Below the pieces are notes generated by a model. That model was not told the DNA's origin and did no database searches. It was given only the letters and a program-made list of their open reading frames with translations. A stretch of DNA of 64,000 nucleotides from positions 1 through 64,000 of the forward strand of contig OX411560.1 of assembly GCA_948146395.1 (NCBI GenBank). The letters are read 5' to 3'. The stretch is from Fragum whitleyi. Taxonomy: Eukaryota; Mollusca; Bivalvia; Cardiida; Cardiidae. Positions 43,931 through 54,756 of this stretch are shown piece by piece. The position numbers were made by a program, and so were the translations under genes. The first letter of the stretch is position 1. The number at the start of each line of letters is the position of its first letter.

Positions 43931-46900
43931 CTTTTTCGATCGACTGATGCGCCCATGTATCCAAACCCACATCGTCCGGAACACCCGCTTTCGCTAGCTA
44001 TGCATCTGGGCTTCAAATTGACACCGGTATGGTTGACGTCTGATGCATCCGTCTGTGCGTTTATGCAGCATCCCTGACCCCTTGCTATTCGATTTATTAA
44101 GAATTATTTAATTCTGATTTAATGTTAAATATTTTGGGTACCCCTTTTTCGATCGACTGATGCGCCCATGTATCCAAACCCACATCGTCCGGAACACCCG
44201 CGTTCGCTAGCTATGCATCTGGGCTTCAAATTGACACCGGTTTCGTTGCCGTCTGATGCATCCGTCTGTGCGTTTATGCAGCATCCCTGACCCCTTGTTA
44301 TTCGATTTATTAAGAATTAATTAATCCTGATTTAATGTTAAATATTTTGGGTACCCCTTTTTCGATCGACTGATGCGCCCATGTATCCAAACCCACATCG
44401 TCCGGAACACCCGCTTTCGCTAGCTATGCATCTGGGCTTCAAATTGACACCGGTTTCGTTGCCGTCTGATGCATCCGTCTGTGCGTTTATGCAGCATCCC
44501 TGACCCCTTGCTATTCGATTTATTAAGAATTATTTAATCCTGATTTAATGTTAAATATTTTGGGTACCCCTTTTTCGATCGACTGATGCGCCCATGTATC
44601 CAAACCAACATCGTCCGGAACACCCGCGTTCGCTAGCTATGCATCTGGGCTTCAAATTGACACCGGTTTCGTTGCCGTCTGATGCATCCGTCTGTGCGTT
44701 TATGCAGCATCCCTGACCCCTTGTTATTCGATTTATTAAGAACTAATTAATCCTGATTTAATGTTAAATATTTTGGGTACCCCTTTTTCGATCGACTGAT
44801 GCGCCCATGTATCCTTACCCACATCGTCCGGAACACCCGCGTTCGCTAGCTATGCATCTGGGCTTCAAATTGACACCGGTTTCGTTGCCGTCTGATGCAC
44901 CCGTCTGTGCGTTTATGCAGCATCCCTGACCCCTTGTTATTCGATTTATTAAGAATCAATTTATCCTGATTTAATGTTAAATATTTTAGGTACCCCTTTT
45001 TCGATCGACTGATGCGCCCATGTATCCAAACCCACATCGTCCGGAACACCCGCGTTCGCTAGCTATGCATCTGGGCTTCAAATTGACATCGGTCTCGTTG
45101 CCGTCTGATGCATCCGTCTGTGCGTTTATGCAGCATCCCTGACCTCTTGCTATTCGATTTATTAAGAATTATTTAATTCTGATTTAATGTTCAATATTTT
45201 GGGTACCCCTTTTTCGATCGACTGATGCGCCCATGTATCCAAACCCACATCGTCCGGAACACCCGCGTTCGCTAGCTATGCATCTGGGCTTCAAATTGAC
45301 ACCGGTTTCGTTGCCGTCTGATGCATCCGTCTGTGCGTTTATGCAGCATCCCTGACCCCTTGTTATTCGATTTATTAAGAATTAATTAATCCTGATTTAA
45401 TGTTAAATATTTTGGGTACCCCTTTTTCGATCGACTGATGCGCCCATGTATCCAAACCCACATCGTCCGGAACACCCGCTTTCGCTAGCTATGCATCTGG
45501 GCTTCAAATTGACACCGGTATGGTTGCCGTCTGATGCACCCGTCTGTGCGTTTATGCAGCATCCCTGACCCCTTGCTATTCGATTTATTAAGAATTATTT
45601 AATCCTGATTTAATGTTAAATATTTTTGGTACCCCTTTTTCGATCGACTGATGCGCCCATGTATCCAAACCCACATCGTCCGAAACACCCGCGTTCGCTA
45701 GCTATGCATCTGGGCTTCAAATTGACACCGGTTTCGTTGCCGTCTGATGCATCCGTCTGTGCGTTTATGCAGCATCCCTGACCCCTTGTTATTCGATTTA
45801 TTAAGAATTAATTAATCCTGTTTTAATGTTAAATATTTTAGGTACCCCTTTTTCGATCGACTGATGCGCCCATGTATCCATACCCACATCGTCTGGAACA
45901 CCCGCGTTCGCTAGCTATGCATCTGGGCTTCAAATTGACACCGGTATGGTTGACGTCTGATGCATCCGTCTGTGCGTTTATGCAGCATCCCTGACCCCTT
46001 GCTATTCGATTTATTACGAATTATTTAATCCTGATTTAATGTTAAATATTTTGGGTACCCCTTTTTCGATCGACTGATGCGCCCATGTATCCAAACCCAC
46101 ATCGTCCGGAACACCCGCGTTCGCTAGCTATGCATCTGGGCTTCAAATTGACACCGGTATGGTTGCCGTCTGATGCACCCGTCTGTGCGTTTATGCAGCA
46201 TCCCTGACCCCTTGCTATTCGATTTATTAAGAATTATTTAATCCTGATTTAATGTTAAATATTTTGGGTACCCCTTTTTCGATCGACTGATGCGCCCATG
46301 TATCCAAACCCACATCGTCCGAAACACCCGCGTTCGCTAGCTATGCATCTGGGCTTCAAATTGACACCGGTTTCGTTGCCGTCTGATGCATCCGTCTGTG
46401 CGTTTATGCAGCATCCCTGACCCCTTGTTATTCGATTTATTAAGAATTGATTAATCCTGATTTGATGTTAAATATTTTAGGTACCCCTTTTTCGATCGAC
46501 TGATGCGCCCATGTATCCATACCCACATCGTCTGGAACACCCGCGTTCGCTAGCTATGCATCTGGGCTTCAAATTGACACCGGTATGGTTGACGTCTGAT
46601 GCATCCGTCTGTGCGTTTATGCAGCATCCCTGACCCCTTGCTATTCGATTTATTACGAATTATTTAATCCTGATTTAATGTTTAATATTTTGGGTACCCC
46701 TTTTTCGATCGACTGATGCGCCCATGTATCCAAACCCACATCGTCCGGAACACCCGCGTTCGCTAGCTATGCATCTGGGCTTCAAATTGACACCGGTATG
46801 GTTGACGTCTGATGCATCCGTCTGTGCGTTTATGCAGCATCCCTGACCCCTTGCTATTCGATTTATTAAGAATTATTTAATCCTGATTTATTGTTAAACA

Positions 46901-49900
46901 TTTTGGGTACCCCTTTTTCGATCGACTGATGCGCCCATGTATCCAAACCCACATCGTCCGGAACACCCGCGTTCGCTAGCTATGCATCTGGGCTTCAAAT
47001 TGACACCAGTTTCGTTGCCGTCTGATGCACCCGTCTGTGCGTTTATGCAGCATCCCTGACCCCTTGCTATTCGATTTATTAAGAATGATTTAAACCTGAT
47101 TTAATGTTAAATATTTTGGGTATCCTTTTTTCGATCGACTGATGCGCCCATGTATCCAAACCCACATCGTCCTTAACACCCGCGTTCGCTAGCTATGCAT
47201 CTGGGCTTCAAATTGACACCGGTTTCGTTGCCGTCAGATGCATCCGTCTGTGCGTTTATGCAGCATCCCTGACCCCTTGTTATTCGATTTATTAAGAATT
47301 AATTAATCCTGATTTAATGTTAAATATTTTAGGTACCCCTTTTTCGATCGACTGATGCGCCCATGTATCCATACCCACATCGTCTGTAACACCCGCGTTC
47401 GCTAGCTATGCATCTGGGCTTCAAATTGACACCGGTTTCGTTGCCGTCTGATGCACCCGTCTGTGCGTTTATGCAGCATCCCTGACCCCTTGCTATTCGA
47501 TTTATTAAGAATTAATTAATCCTGATTTAATGTTAAATATTTTGGGTACCCCTTTTTCGATCGACTGATGCGCCCATGTATCCAAACCCACATCGTCCGA
47601 AACACCCGCGTTCGCTAGCTATGCATCTGGGCTTCAAATTGACACCGGTTTCGTTGCCGTCTGATGCATCCGTCTGTGCGTTTATGCAGCATCCCTGACC
47701 CCTTGTTATTCGATTTATTAAGAATTAATTAATCCTGATTTAATGTTAAATATTTTAGGTACCCCTTTTTCGATCGACTGATGCGCCCATGTATCCATAC
47801 CCACATCGTCTGGAACACCCGCGTTCGCTAGCTATGCATCTGGGCTTCAAATTGACACCGGTATGGTTGACGTCTGATGCATCCGTCTGTGCGTTTATGC
47901 AGCATCCCTGACCCCTTGCTATTCGATTTATTACGAATTATTTAATCCTGATTTAATGTTAACTATTTTGGGTACCCCTTTTTCGATCGACTGATGCGCC
48001 CATGTATCCAAACCCACATCGTCCGGAACACCCGCGTTCGCTAGCTATGCATCTGGGCTTCAAATTGACACCGGTATGGTTGACGTCTGATGCATCCGTC
48101 TGTGCGTTTATGCAGCATCCCTGACCCCTTGCTATTCGATTTATTAAGAATTATTTAATCCTGATTTATTGTTTAACATTTTGGGTACCCCTTTTTCGAT
48201 CGACTGATGCGCCCATGTATCCAAACCCACATCGTCCGGAACACCCGCGTTCGCTAGCTATGCATCTGGGCTTCAAATTGACACCGGTCTCGTTGCCGTC
48301 TGATGCATCCGTCTGTGCGTTTATGCAGCATCCCTGACCCCTTGTTATTCGATATATTAAGAATTAATTAATCCTGATTTAATGTTAAATATTTTGGGTA
48401 CCCCTTTTTCGATCGACTGATGCGCCCATGTATCCAAACCGACATCGTCCGGAACACCCGCGTTCGCTAGCTAATTATCTGGGCTTCAAATTGACACCGG
48501 TTTCGTTGCCGTCTGATGCATCCGTCTGTGCGTTTATGCAGCATCCCTGACCCCTTGTTATTCGATTTATTAAGAATTAATTAATCCTGATTTAATGTTA
48601 AATATTTTGGGTACCCCTTTTTCGATCGACTGATGCGCCCATGTATCCAAACCCACATCGTCTGGAACACCCGCTTTCGCTAGCTATGCATCTGGGCTTC
48701 AAATTGACACCGGTATGGTTGACGTCTGATGCATCCGTCTGTGCGTTTATGCAGCATCCCTGACCCCTTGCTATTCGATTTATTAAGAATTAATTAATCT
48801 TGATTTAATGTTAAATATTTTGGGTACCCCTTTTTCGATCGACTGATGCGCCCATGTATCCAAACCCACATCGTCCGGAACACCCGCGTTCGCTAGCTAT
48901 GCATCTGGGCTTCAAATTGACACGGGTATGGTTGACGTCTGATGCATCCGTCTGTGCGTTTATGCAGCATCCCTGACCCCTTGCTATTCGATTTATTAAG
49001 ATTTATTTAATTCTGATTTAATGTTAAATATTTTGGGTACCCCTTTTTCGATCGACTGATGCGCCCATGTATCCAAACCCACATCGTCCGGAACACCCGC
49101 GTTCGCTAGCTATGCATCTGGGCTTCAAATTGACACCGGTTTCGTTGCCGTCTGATGCATCCGTCTGTGCGTTTATGCAGCATCCCTGACCCCTTGTTAT
49201 TCGATTTATTAAGAATTAATTAATCCTGATTTAATGTTAAATATTTTGGGTACCCCTTTTTCGATCGACTGATGCGCCCATGTATCCAAACCCACATCGT
49301 CCGGAACACCCACTTTCGCTAGCTATGCATCTGGGCTTCAAATTGACACCGGTTTCGTTGCCGTCTGATGCATCCGTCTGTGCGTTTATGCAGCATCCCT
49401 GACCCCTTGTTATTCGATTTATTAAGAATTATTTAATCCTGATTTAATGTTAAATATTTTAGGTACCCCTTTTTCGATCGACTGATGCGCCCATGTATCC
49501 AAACCCACATCGTCCGGAACACCCGCGTTCGCTAGCTATGCATCTGGGCTTCAAATTGACACCGGTTTCGTTGCCGTCTGATGGACCCGTCTGTGCGTTT
49601 ATGCAGCATCCCTGACCCCTTGCTATTCGATTTATTAAGAATTATTTAATCCTGATTTAATGTTAAATATTTTGGGTACCCCTTTTTCGATCGACTGATG
49701 CGCCCATGTATCCAAACCCACATCGTCCGGAACACCCGCGTTCGCTAGCTATGCATCTGGGCTTCAAATTGACACCAGTTTCGTTGCCGTCTGATGCATC
49801 CGTCTGTGCGTTTATGCAGCATCCCTGACCCCTTGTTATTCGATTTATTAAGAATTAATTAATCCTGATTTAATGTTAAATATTTTAGGTACCCCTTTTT

Positions 49901-51765
49901 CGATCGACTGATGCGCCCATGTATCCATACCCACATCGTCTTGAACACCCGCGTTCGCTAGCTATGCATCTGGGCTTCAAATTGACACCGGTATGATTGA
50001 CGTCTGATGCATCCGTCTGTGCGTTTATGCAGCATCCCTGACCCCTTGCTATTCGATTTATTACGAATTATTTAATCCTGATTTAATGTTAAATATTTTG
50101 GGTACCCCTTTTTCGATCGACTGATGCGCCCATGTATCCAAACCCACATCGTCCGGAACACCCGCGTTCGCTAGCAATGCATCTGGCCTTCATATTGACA
50201 CCGGTTTCGTTGCCGTCTGATGCATCCGTCTGTGCGTTTATGCAGCATCCCTGACCCCTTGCTATTCGATTGATTAAGAATTATTTAATCCTGATTTATT
50301 TTTAAACATTTTGGGTACCCCTTTTTCGATCGACTGATGCGCCCATGTATCCAAACCCACATCGTCCGGAACACCCGCGTTCGCTAGCTATGCATCTGGG
50401 CTTCAAATTGACACCGGTTTCGTTGCCGTCTGATGCATCCGTCTGTGCGTTTATGCAGCATCCCTGACCCCTTGCTATTCGATTTATTAAGAATTATTTA
50501 AACCTGATTTAATGTTAAATATTTTGGGTACCCCTTTTTCGATCGACTGATGCGCCCATGTATCCAAACTCACATCGTCCGGAACACCCGCGTTCGCTAG
50601 CTATGCATCTGGGCTTCAAATTGACACCGGTACGTTTGCCGTCTGATGCACCCGTCTGTGCGTTTATGCAGCATCCCTGACCCCTTGCTATTCGATTTAT
50701 TAAGAATTAATTAATCCTGATTTAATGTTAAATATTTTGGGTACCCCTTTTTCGATCGACTGATGCGCCCATGTATCCAAACCCACATCGTCCGGAACAC
50801 CCGCGTTCGCTAGCTATGCATCTGGGCTTCAAATTGACACCGGTATGGTTGACGTCTGATGCATCCGTCTGTGCGTTTATGCAGCATTCCTGACCCCTTG
50901 CTATTCGATTAATTAAGAATTATTTAATCCTGATTTAATGTTAAATATTTTGGGTACCCCTTTTTCGATCGACTGATGCGCCCATGTATCCAAACCCACA
51001 TCGTCTGGAACACCCGCGTTCGCTAGCTATGCATCTGGGCTTCAAATTGACACCGGTTTCGTTGCCGTCTGATGCATCCGTCTGTGCGTTTATGCAGCAT
51101 CCCTGACCCCTTGTTATTCGATTTATTAAGAATTAATTAATCCTGATTTAATGTTAGATATTTTGGCTACCCCTTTTTCGATCGACTGATGCGCCCATGT
51201 ATCCAAACCCACATCGTCCGGAACACCCGCTTTCGCTAGCTATGCATCTGGGCTTCAAATTGACACCGGTTTCGTTGCCGTCTGATGCACCCGTCTGTGC
51301 GTTTATGCAGCATCCCTGACCCCTTGCTATTCGATTTATTAAGAATTATTTAAACCTGATTTAATGTTAAATATTTTGGGTACCCCTTTTTCGATCGACT
51401 GATGCGCCCATGTATCCATACCCACATCGTCCGGAACACCCGCGTTCGCTAGCTATGCATCTGGGCTTCAAATTGACACCGGTATGGTTGACGTCTGATG
51501 CATCCGTCTGTGCGTTTATGCAGCATCCCTGACCCCTTGCTATTCGATTTATTAAGAATTATTTAATCCTGATTTAATGTTAAATATTTTGGGTACCCCT
51601 TTTTCGATCGACTGATGCGTCCATGTATCCAAACCCACATCGTCCGGAACACCCGCGTTCGCTAGCTGAGCATCTGGGCTTCAAATTGACACCGGTATGG
51701 TTGACGTCTGATGCATCCGTCTGTGCGTTTATGCAGCATCCCTGACCCCTTGCTATTCGATTTAT

Positions 51766-51788
51766 ATAGAATGAGAGATGATAAATAG
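51766..51788 (+). repeat. Left copy of the asymmetric terminal inverted repeat
   Basis: Begins ATAGAATGAGAGATG. It is a perfect reverse complement of 59053-59075. It lies at the very 5' boundary, while its partner lies 32 bases inside the 3' boundary; this asymmetry is typical of Helentrons and not of cut-and-paste transposons. It is followed by the direct repeat AAACGTTCTATTT (51791-51803 and 51807-51819) and a small inverted repeat, CGTTCT with AGAACG (51810-51827). Confidence 0.85.
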
Positions 51789-52198
51789 ATAAACGTTCTA
51801 TTTATAAAACGTTCTATTTGAAGAACGAAAGATTTAACACGGCTAAAGTTTACTAGTTTGCCGGATATAGCCGCGATTTGATAACCGCCAAAACTCAATG
51901 TACGATTTTGATGAAACTTTCAGAATCGCCAGAGAATACCTCCATCTACATCCTTACAAAATTTCATACCCGGGAAAAATCTAATTATCGAGTTATTTAA
52001 GTTTAAAGTTTCACCCTAAGCTGTCGATTGGGATGATGACGTCACCGATCCACTACGTCACGCAAACCAGTGTTATAGTGTCCGCCATTGTTGATTCGAG
52101 TAGGACATAATATAAATGTGCTTTGGATTATTGTTTCACTAAGGTAATATAGTGACAGCTTTGTTGAACAAAATATCAATGTAACAATTTTTTACGCG
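51789..52198 (+). other. Non-coding left part of the insert with CRE-like motifs
   Basis: No gene. The first hundred or so bases resemble the internal copy at 53938-54029. A perfect TGACGTCA (52037-52044), the core of a CREB/ATF site, is followed by CTACGTCACGC about 15 bases on and by an AT-rich ATAATATAAATG stretch near 52110. This could be remnant promoter sequence of a transposon or host gene, but no frame follows it. Confidence 0.3.
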
Positions 52199-52310
52199 TC
52201 GAAAGACAGTTGATCCGAGGTGGGTCGACTCGAGAAATCTGAAAACGCGAGCGAATGCTCGCGTTTTCAGATTTCTCGAGTCGACCCACCTCGGATCAAC
52301 TGTCTTTCGA
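52199..52310. repeat. Perfect palindrome: 2 x 54-bp arms with a 4-base centre
   Basis: The left arm 52199-52252 and right arm 52257-52310 are exact reverse complements over all 54 bases, separated only by GAAT. The arms contain TCGAAAGACAG, GTCGACTCGAG and CGCGAGC. A degenerate third copy of the right arm follows at about 52318-52348 (GCGTTTTCAGATT joined to ATCTCGGATCAAATGTCTTC), lacking about 16 central bases. A cruciform this perfect is either very recent, maintained by gene conversion, or a template-switch product. The reading frame across it (52220-52522) is a by-product of the palindrome and not a gene. Confidence 0.95.
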
Positions 52311-52348
52311 ATGCCCGCGTTTTCAGATTATCTCGGATCAAATGTCTT

Positions 52349-52732
52349 CCGTCTTTTAAAAAAAACCCCAAAGAATATCGACGTTTCTCCTACTTTCTCC
52401 TTTTATATCTAGTTTGCAATAAAAACAAATTGGCCCAATCTAGTGCGTTCAAGATGCAAAACGTTTTCGAACGTTTGAAAACGGGCAACCATTTCTCACA
52501 CGAAGTTGATGAATCACAATGACAGAATTATTAAAAGTCTGTAAATAGCATTGTCTAGAATCGATACACATTCTAAATAGAAAACTTGAGAAAAAATGAG
52601 AAAGTGCTTGCATCAAGCATTAAATTCAGGTGGCTGACAAGTGATTGATTTTCACAGTGAACTTGTTCAAAGACTCATGAGATAAGTTTCTATTTTACAA
52701 CACATGTTAGTGGCTTGCAGCATCTAGACTAC
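52349..52732. other. Unassigned AT-rich non-coding sequence in the insert
   Basis: No gene, tRNA or clear repeat end is seen. It contains short A and T runs and no conserved motif that I recognise. Confidence 0.4.
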
Positions 52733-52960
52733 TGGTTAAGAGACCAATTCTCGCGGAGTACCATTTCTCGTCCAGCACCCTGGTTCATGGTAAAGAGTAA
52801 TACGGAAAGGAAACCACCCATAATTACAAATGATGTTTACAACAACCTCTTTTATCCATAAAATAATTTGTAGTAAATAAATATTGCGTCTTTACTCAGT
52901 TTACTGTGAAAATTGTCTGTTAGTGAGAACTGGTACTTGGCGAGAATTGGTCTCCAACCA
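52733..52960. mobile_element. Fold-back (MITE-like) element, about 228 bp
   Basis: The left arm 52733-52769 (TGGTTAAGAGACCAATTCTC and on through GTACCATTTCTC) is matched by the reverse complement of 52925-52960, which reads TGGTTGGAGACCAATTCTCG and on through GTACCAGTTCTC. About 31 of 36 positions agree with one one-base gap. The centre is AT-rich and non-coding. No clear target duplication is visible, so the transposon superfamily is not assigned. It could also be one terminus of a larger palindromic repeat. Confidence 0.6.
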
Positions 52961-53540
52961 TTACATGGATTAAAGCTGTTGCAGATGCAACATAGGTCCA
53001 TATAAACCTCATTTGTAGCCAAATTATTTCATTTTTGAAAGAAAAAAAAAATAAATGATTGAAACTGTGTTAAAATTAAGAAAATAATTCTCATTTTGAA
53101 GTTTTAAGCCTTGATCTGGCATTTATTGAAAGTAAATTTGAAATAATTAAAAAAAATATTGGCCGTACTTATCCTTTTGTGACCCTTTCCTTCCAAATGT
53201 ACCAGCCAGACTGCTGTTATTGTACATATTTTAGTCTGTTTGTTCATTTGAAGCGGGGGTTCGGGGGCGGCAGCCCCCGACATCCAACAAATTTAAAATA
53301 AGAGCAAAGCAGAAATGTCCAGAGAGCAGATGTTGTAACTCGCCATAGCAATACAAGCAACATATAAAATTTTGGTCACAAACCTGATACAATTCTGGAA
53401 AGTATGCAGGATTTTTTACTGAAGTGATCGGGTCATGGCAAACTGTATGCATGCATTAGTGCCCCTGTTAAAGGAACCACCTGAATTTCGAGAATGAAAT
53501 TGAATGAAACTGTTGGTAACCCACCCACTCAGTAATTCAT
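52961..53540. other. Unassigned non-coding sequence with one GC-rich hairpin
   Basis: Mostly AT-rich with A runs near 53040. The only structure is a perfect hairpin at 53261-53280: TCGGGGGC and GCCCCCGA around GGCA, within a G/C-rich patch that contrasts with the neighbourhood. The minus-strand frame at 53231-53452 has no recognisable domain and looks like chance. Confidence 0.45.
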
Positions 53541-53543
53541 CAA

Positions 53544-53862
53544 TGGTTCAGAAATAGTCTGCCCGAGTTGTCAAACTTGTCCATTAAGCTGCACGGACAA
53601 GCATATTTTCATGCCTAGGTTGCCCATAGACAAGTGAAAATATCTAGAGAAAAACATTTTCTTAAAAAGTTAGCTGTTCTCTGAAATTAATCTAATTAGT
53701 CTATATCTAGGACACTTTTATTTTCTTTAGCAACATCAATTTTGTTTTGATATTTCAAAGAGCTCAAAATTCAATGGATATGTAGGTTTTAGCTACGTAC
53801 AAGCCAGTTTGTGATTGTTACTTGTCCGTGGACAAGCAGACATTCAAAATATTTCAGAACCA
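53544..53862. mobile_element. Possible fold-back element with CTTGTCC/GGACAAG motifs, about 320 bp
   Basis: TGGTTCAGAAATA at 53544-53556 pairs with TATTTCAGAACCA at 53850-53862 (12 of 13). Just inside each end there is a CTTGTCC...GGACAAG inverted pair (53576-53601 and 53821-53836). The nested symmetry suggests a degenerate palindromic element. The central part shows no strong pairing, so this is tentative. Confidence 0.4.
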
Positions 53863-53937
53863 CTGCAGTTATCATTTCATTGTAGGGCCTCTTTATTTAC
53901 TACTATTAAAGAAGTATGTACAGTTTGTTGAAAGGAT

Positions 53938-54029
53938 ATATATAGATTGAGAGATGACAAAAAGCTAAGCATTCTATGTATCAAACTAATAATATTACAC
54001 TGCTAAAGTTTGCTTTAGCCAGATATAGC
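53938..54029 (+). repeat. Second, diverged copy of the element's 5' end
   Basis: TATAGATTGAGAGATGACAA, a CATTCTATGTATC segment, ACACTGCTAAAGTTTGC and AGCCAGATATAGC match, in order, TATAGAATGAGAGATGATAA, CGTTCTATTT, ACACGGCTAAAGTTTAC and GCCGGATATAGC of the outer left end (51765-51880). The match resumes weakly after the hAT-like insertion at 54757 (TGCAATTTGTCACC against CGCGATTTGATAACC). So a relative of the outer element, or a captured older 5' terminus, lies inside it and was later hit by another transposon. Confidence 0.65.
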
Positions 54030-54756
54030 AGGGCTCGTGCTAGTGTTTGAAACAAGGGAGTCTTTGACCCCTTGCCCATTTAACTCTGGGGGTCAAAACA
54101 GGTTTAAAAGGGGTCAAAAGTGCAGTCCTAAAGAGCAAATTACAGGGCTTTTTTTCTAGAATTTGGGAAGAGGCCTGAGCCTGTTCATTTTGGGGAATTT
54201 CTGTGTGTTTAACTTTTTTAGATGAATTGGGACCATAAGATTGCTTAAATAAAGTATTTAAAGTACAATTCATGCATAATTTGCAAAATTTCATGATATA
54301 CAACTACTTTTGTGGTCTTACAGCCATAAAACTCATTTGAGTATCAAAGAAAATGAATTTTACACACAGAAAAATAATGATAATGCAAAAAATATCTCAT
54401 TTTGTGAAATTTTTCTGCCACAATTTGGAAAAATAGAGCCTTTTTTGAATTGGGTAGTAGCCTCTAATAGGCCTCTGTTAAAGAATGAAATAAAAGCCCT
54501 ACATTATGAGTAGAATTCTGTAGAATTAAGAGTAAATTTGCCTTTTCTTGTAAGATAAGAAGCCAGCAATTGAATGATTTGTAAAAATTTGAATAGTCTA
54601 TAGGATGCATCATAAAGTTTGACTCTTAGAAAATTCTCTCAAGGGTGACCAAAGTATAAATGACCCCCCTGGGAGAATTTTCTAAGAGTCAATTAAGATT
54701 AAATTTTCTAGGGACAAAAATCTCGTTTAAGGGTCAAATGAGAGCCCTGATATAGC
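54022..54756 (+). mobile_element. hAT-like non-autonomous DNA transposon, 719 bp plus 8-bp target duplications
   Basis: The direct repeat GATATAGC is at 54022-54029 and 54749-54756. It flanks a segment that begins AGGGCTC (54030-54036) and ends GAGCCCT (54742-54748), a perfect short terminal inverted repeat. Eight-base target duplications and CAGGG-type ends are typical of hAT transposons. The outermost C/G pair makes an alternative reading possible (6-base duplication, ends CAGGGCTC). Removing it restores a continuous match to the outer 5' end, as expected for a true insertion. The interior has no transposase. It has a strong hairpin, 54621-54640 with 54671-54690 (19 of 20 paired). Confidence 0.7.

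Larger units (their letters stand above)
1..51764 (+). repeat. 213-bp satellite DNA array, proximal block (about 243 monomers)
   Basis: Uninterrupted head-to-tail copies of one monomer. Distances between successive CCCTGACCCC motifs near the start are 212, 213, 213, 213, 212, 212 and 213, so the modal length is 213 bp. Each monomer has an AT-rich part (TTATTCGATTTATTAAG, then AATTAATTAATCC or AATTATTTAATCC, then AATGTTAAATATTTTG). The rest is GC-richer and contains GGGTACCCC, TTCGATCGACTGATGCGCCC, TCCGGAACACCCGCGTTCGC, TAGCTATGCATCTGGGCTTC, TTGACACCGGT and GCATCCGTCTGTGCG. All copies have the same orientation. There are no spacers, genes or foreign insertions up to 51764. Copies are very similar early in the block and more diverged after about 34 kb. 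A satellite is certain; its chromosomal role is not visible. The array ends inside a monomer at GATTTA, where the 7.3-kb element begins. Confidence 0.99.

Noticed and set aside
1..51764. CRISPR array
   Set aside because: The repeat is 213 bp with no unique spacers, and the copies abut directly. There are no cas genes and the context is eukaryotic.
1..51764. CENP-B box in the monomer
   Set aside because: I looked for TTCG-N4-A-N2-CGGG on both strands. TTCGATCGACT and CCCGCGTTCGC match only the first part, so centromere identity cannot be claimed.
52199..52310. Cloning-vector or adapter origin because of adjacent GTCGAC and CTCGAG sites
   Set aside because: The arms are 54 bp of otherwise non-vector sequence, and a diverged third copy follows in the genome, so a native origin is more likely. 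Raw reads should still be checked.
52220..52522. 100-codon plus-strand frame
   Set aside because: Its first third lies across the perfect palindrome and the rest is low-complexity AT-rich sequence; no domain is seen.
54040..54303. 87-codon minus-strand frame as a transposase remnant
   Set aside because: It sits inside the 719-bp hAT-like element but shows no transposase-like motif and is cysteine- and lysine-rich from AT-rich sequence.
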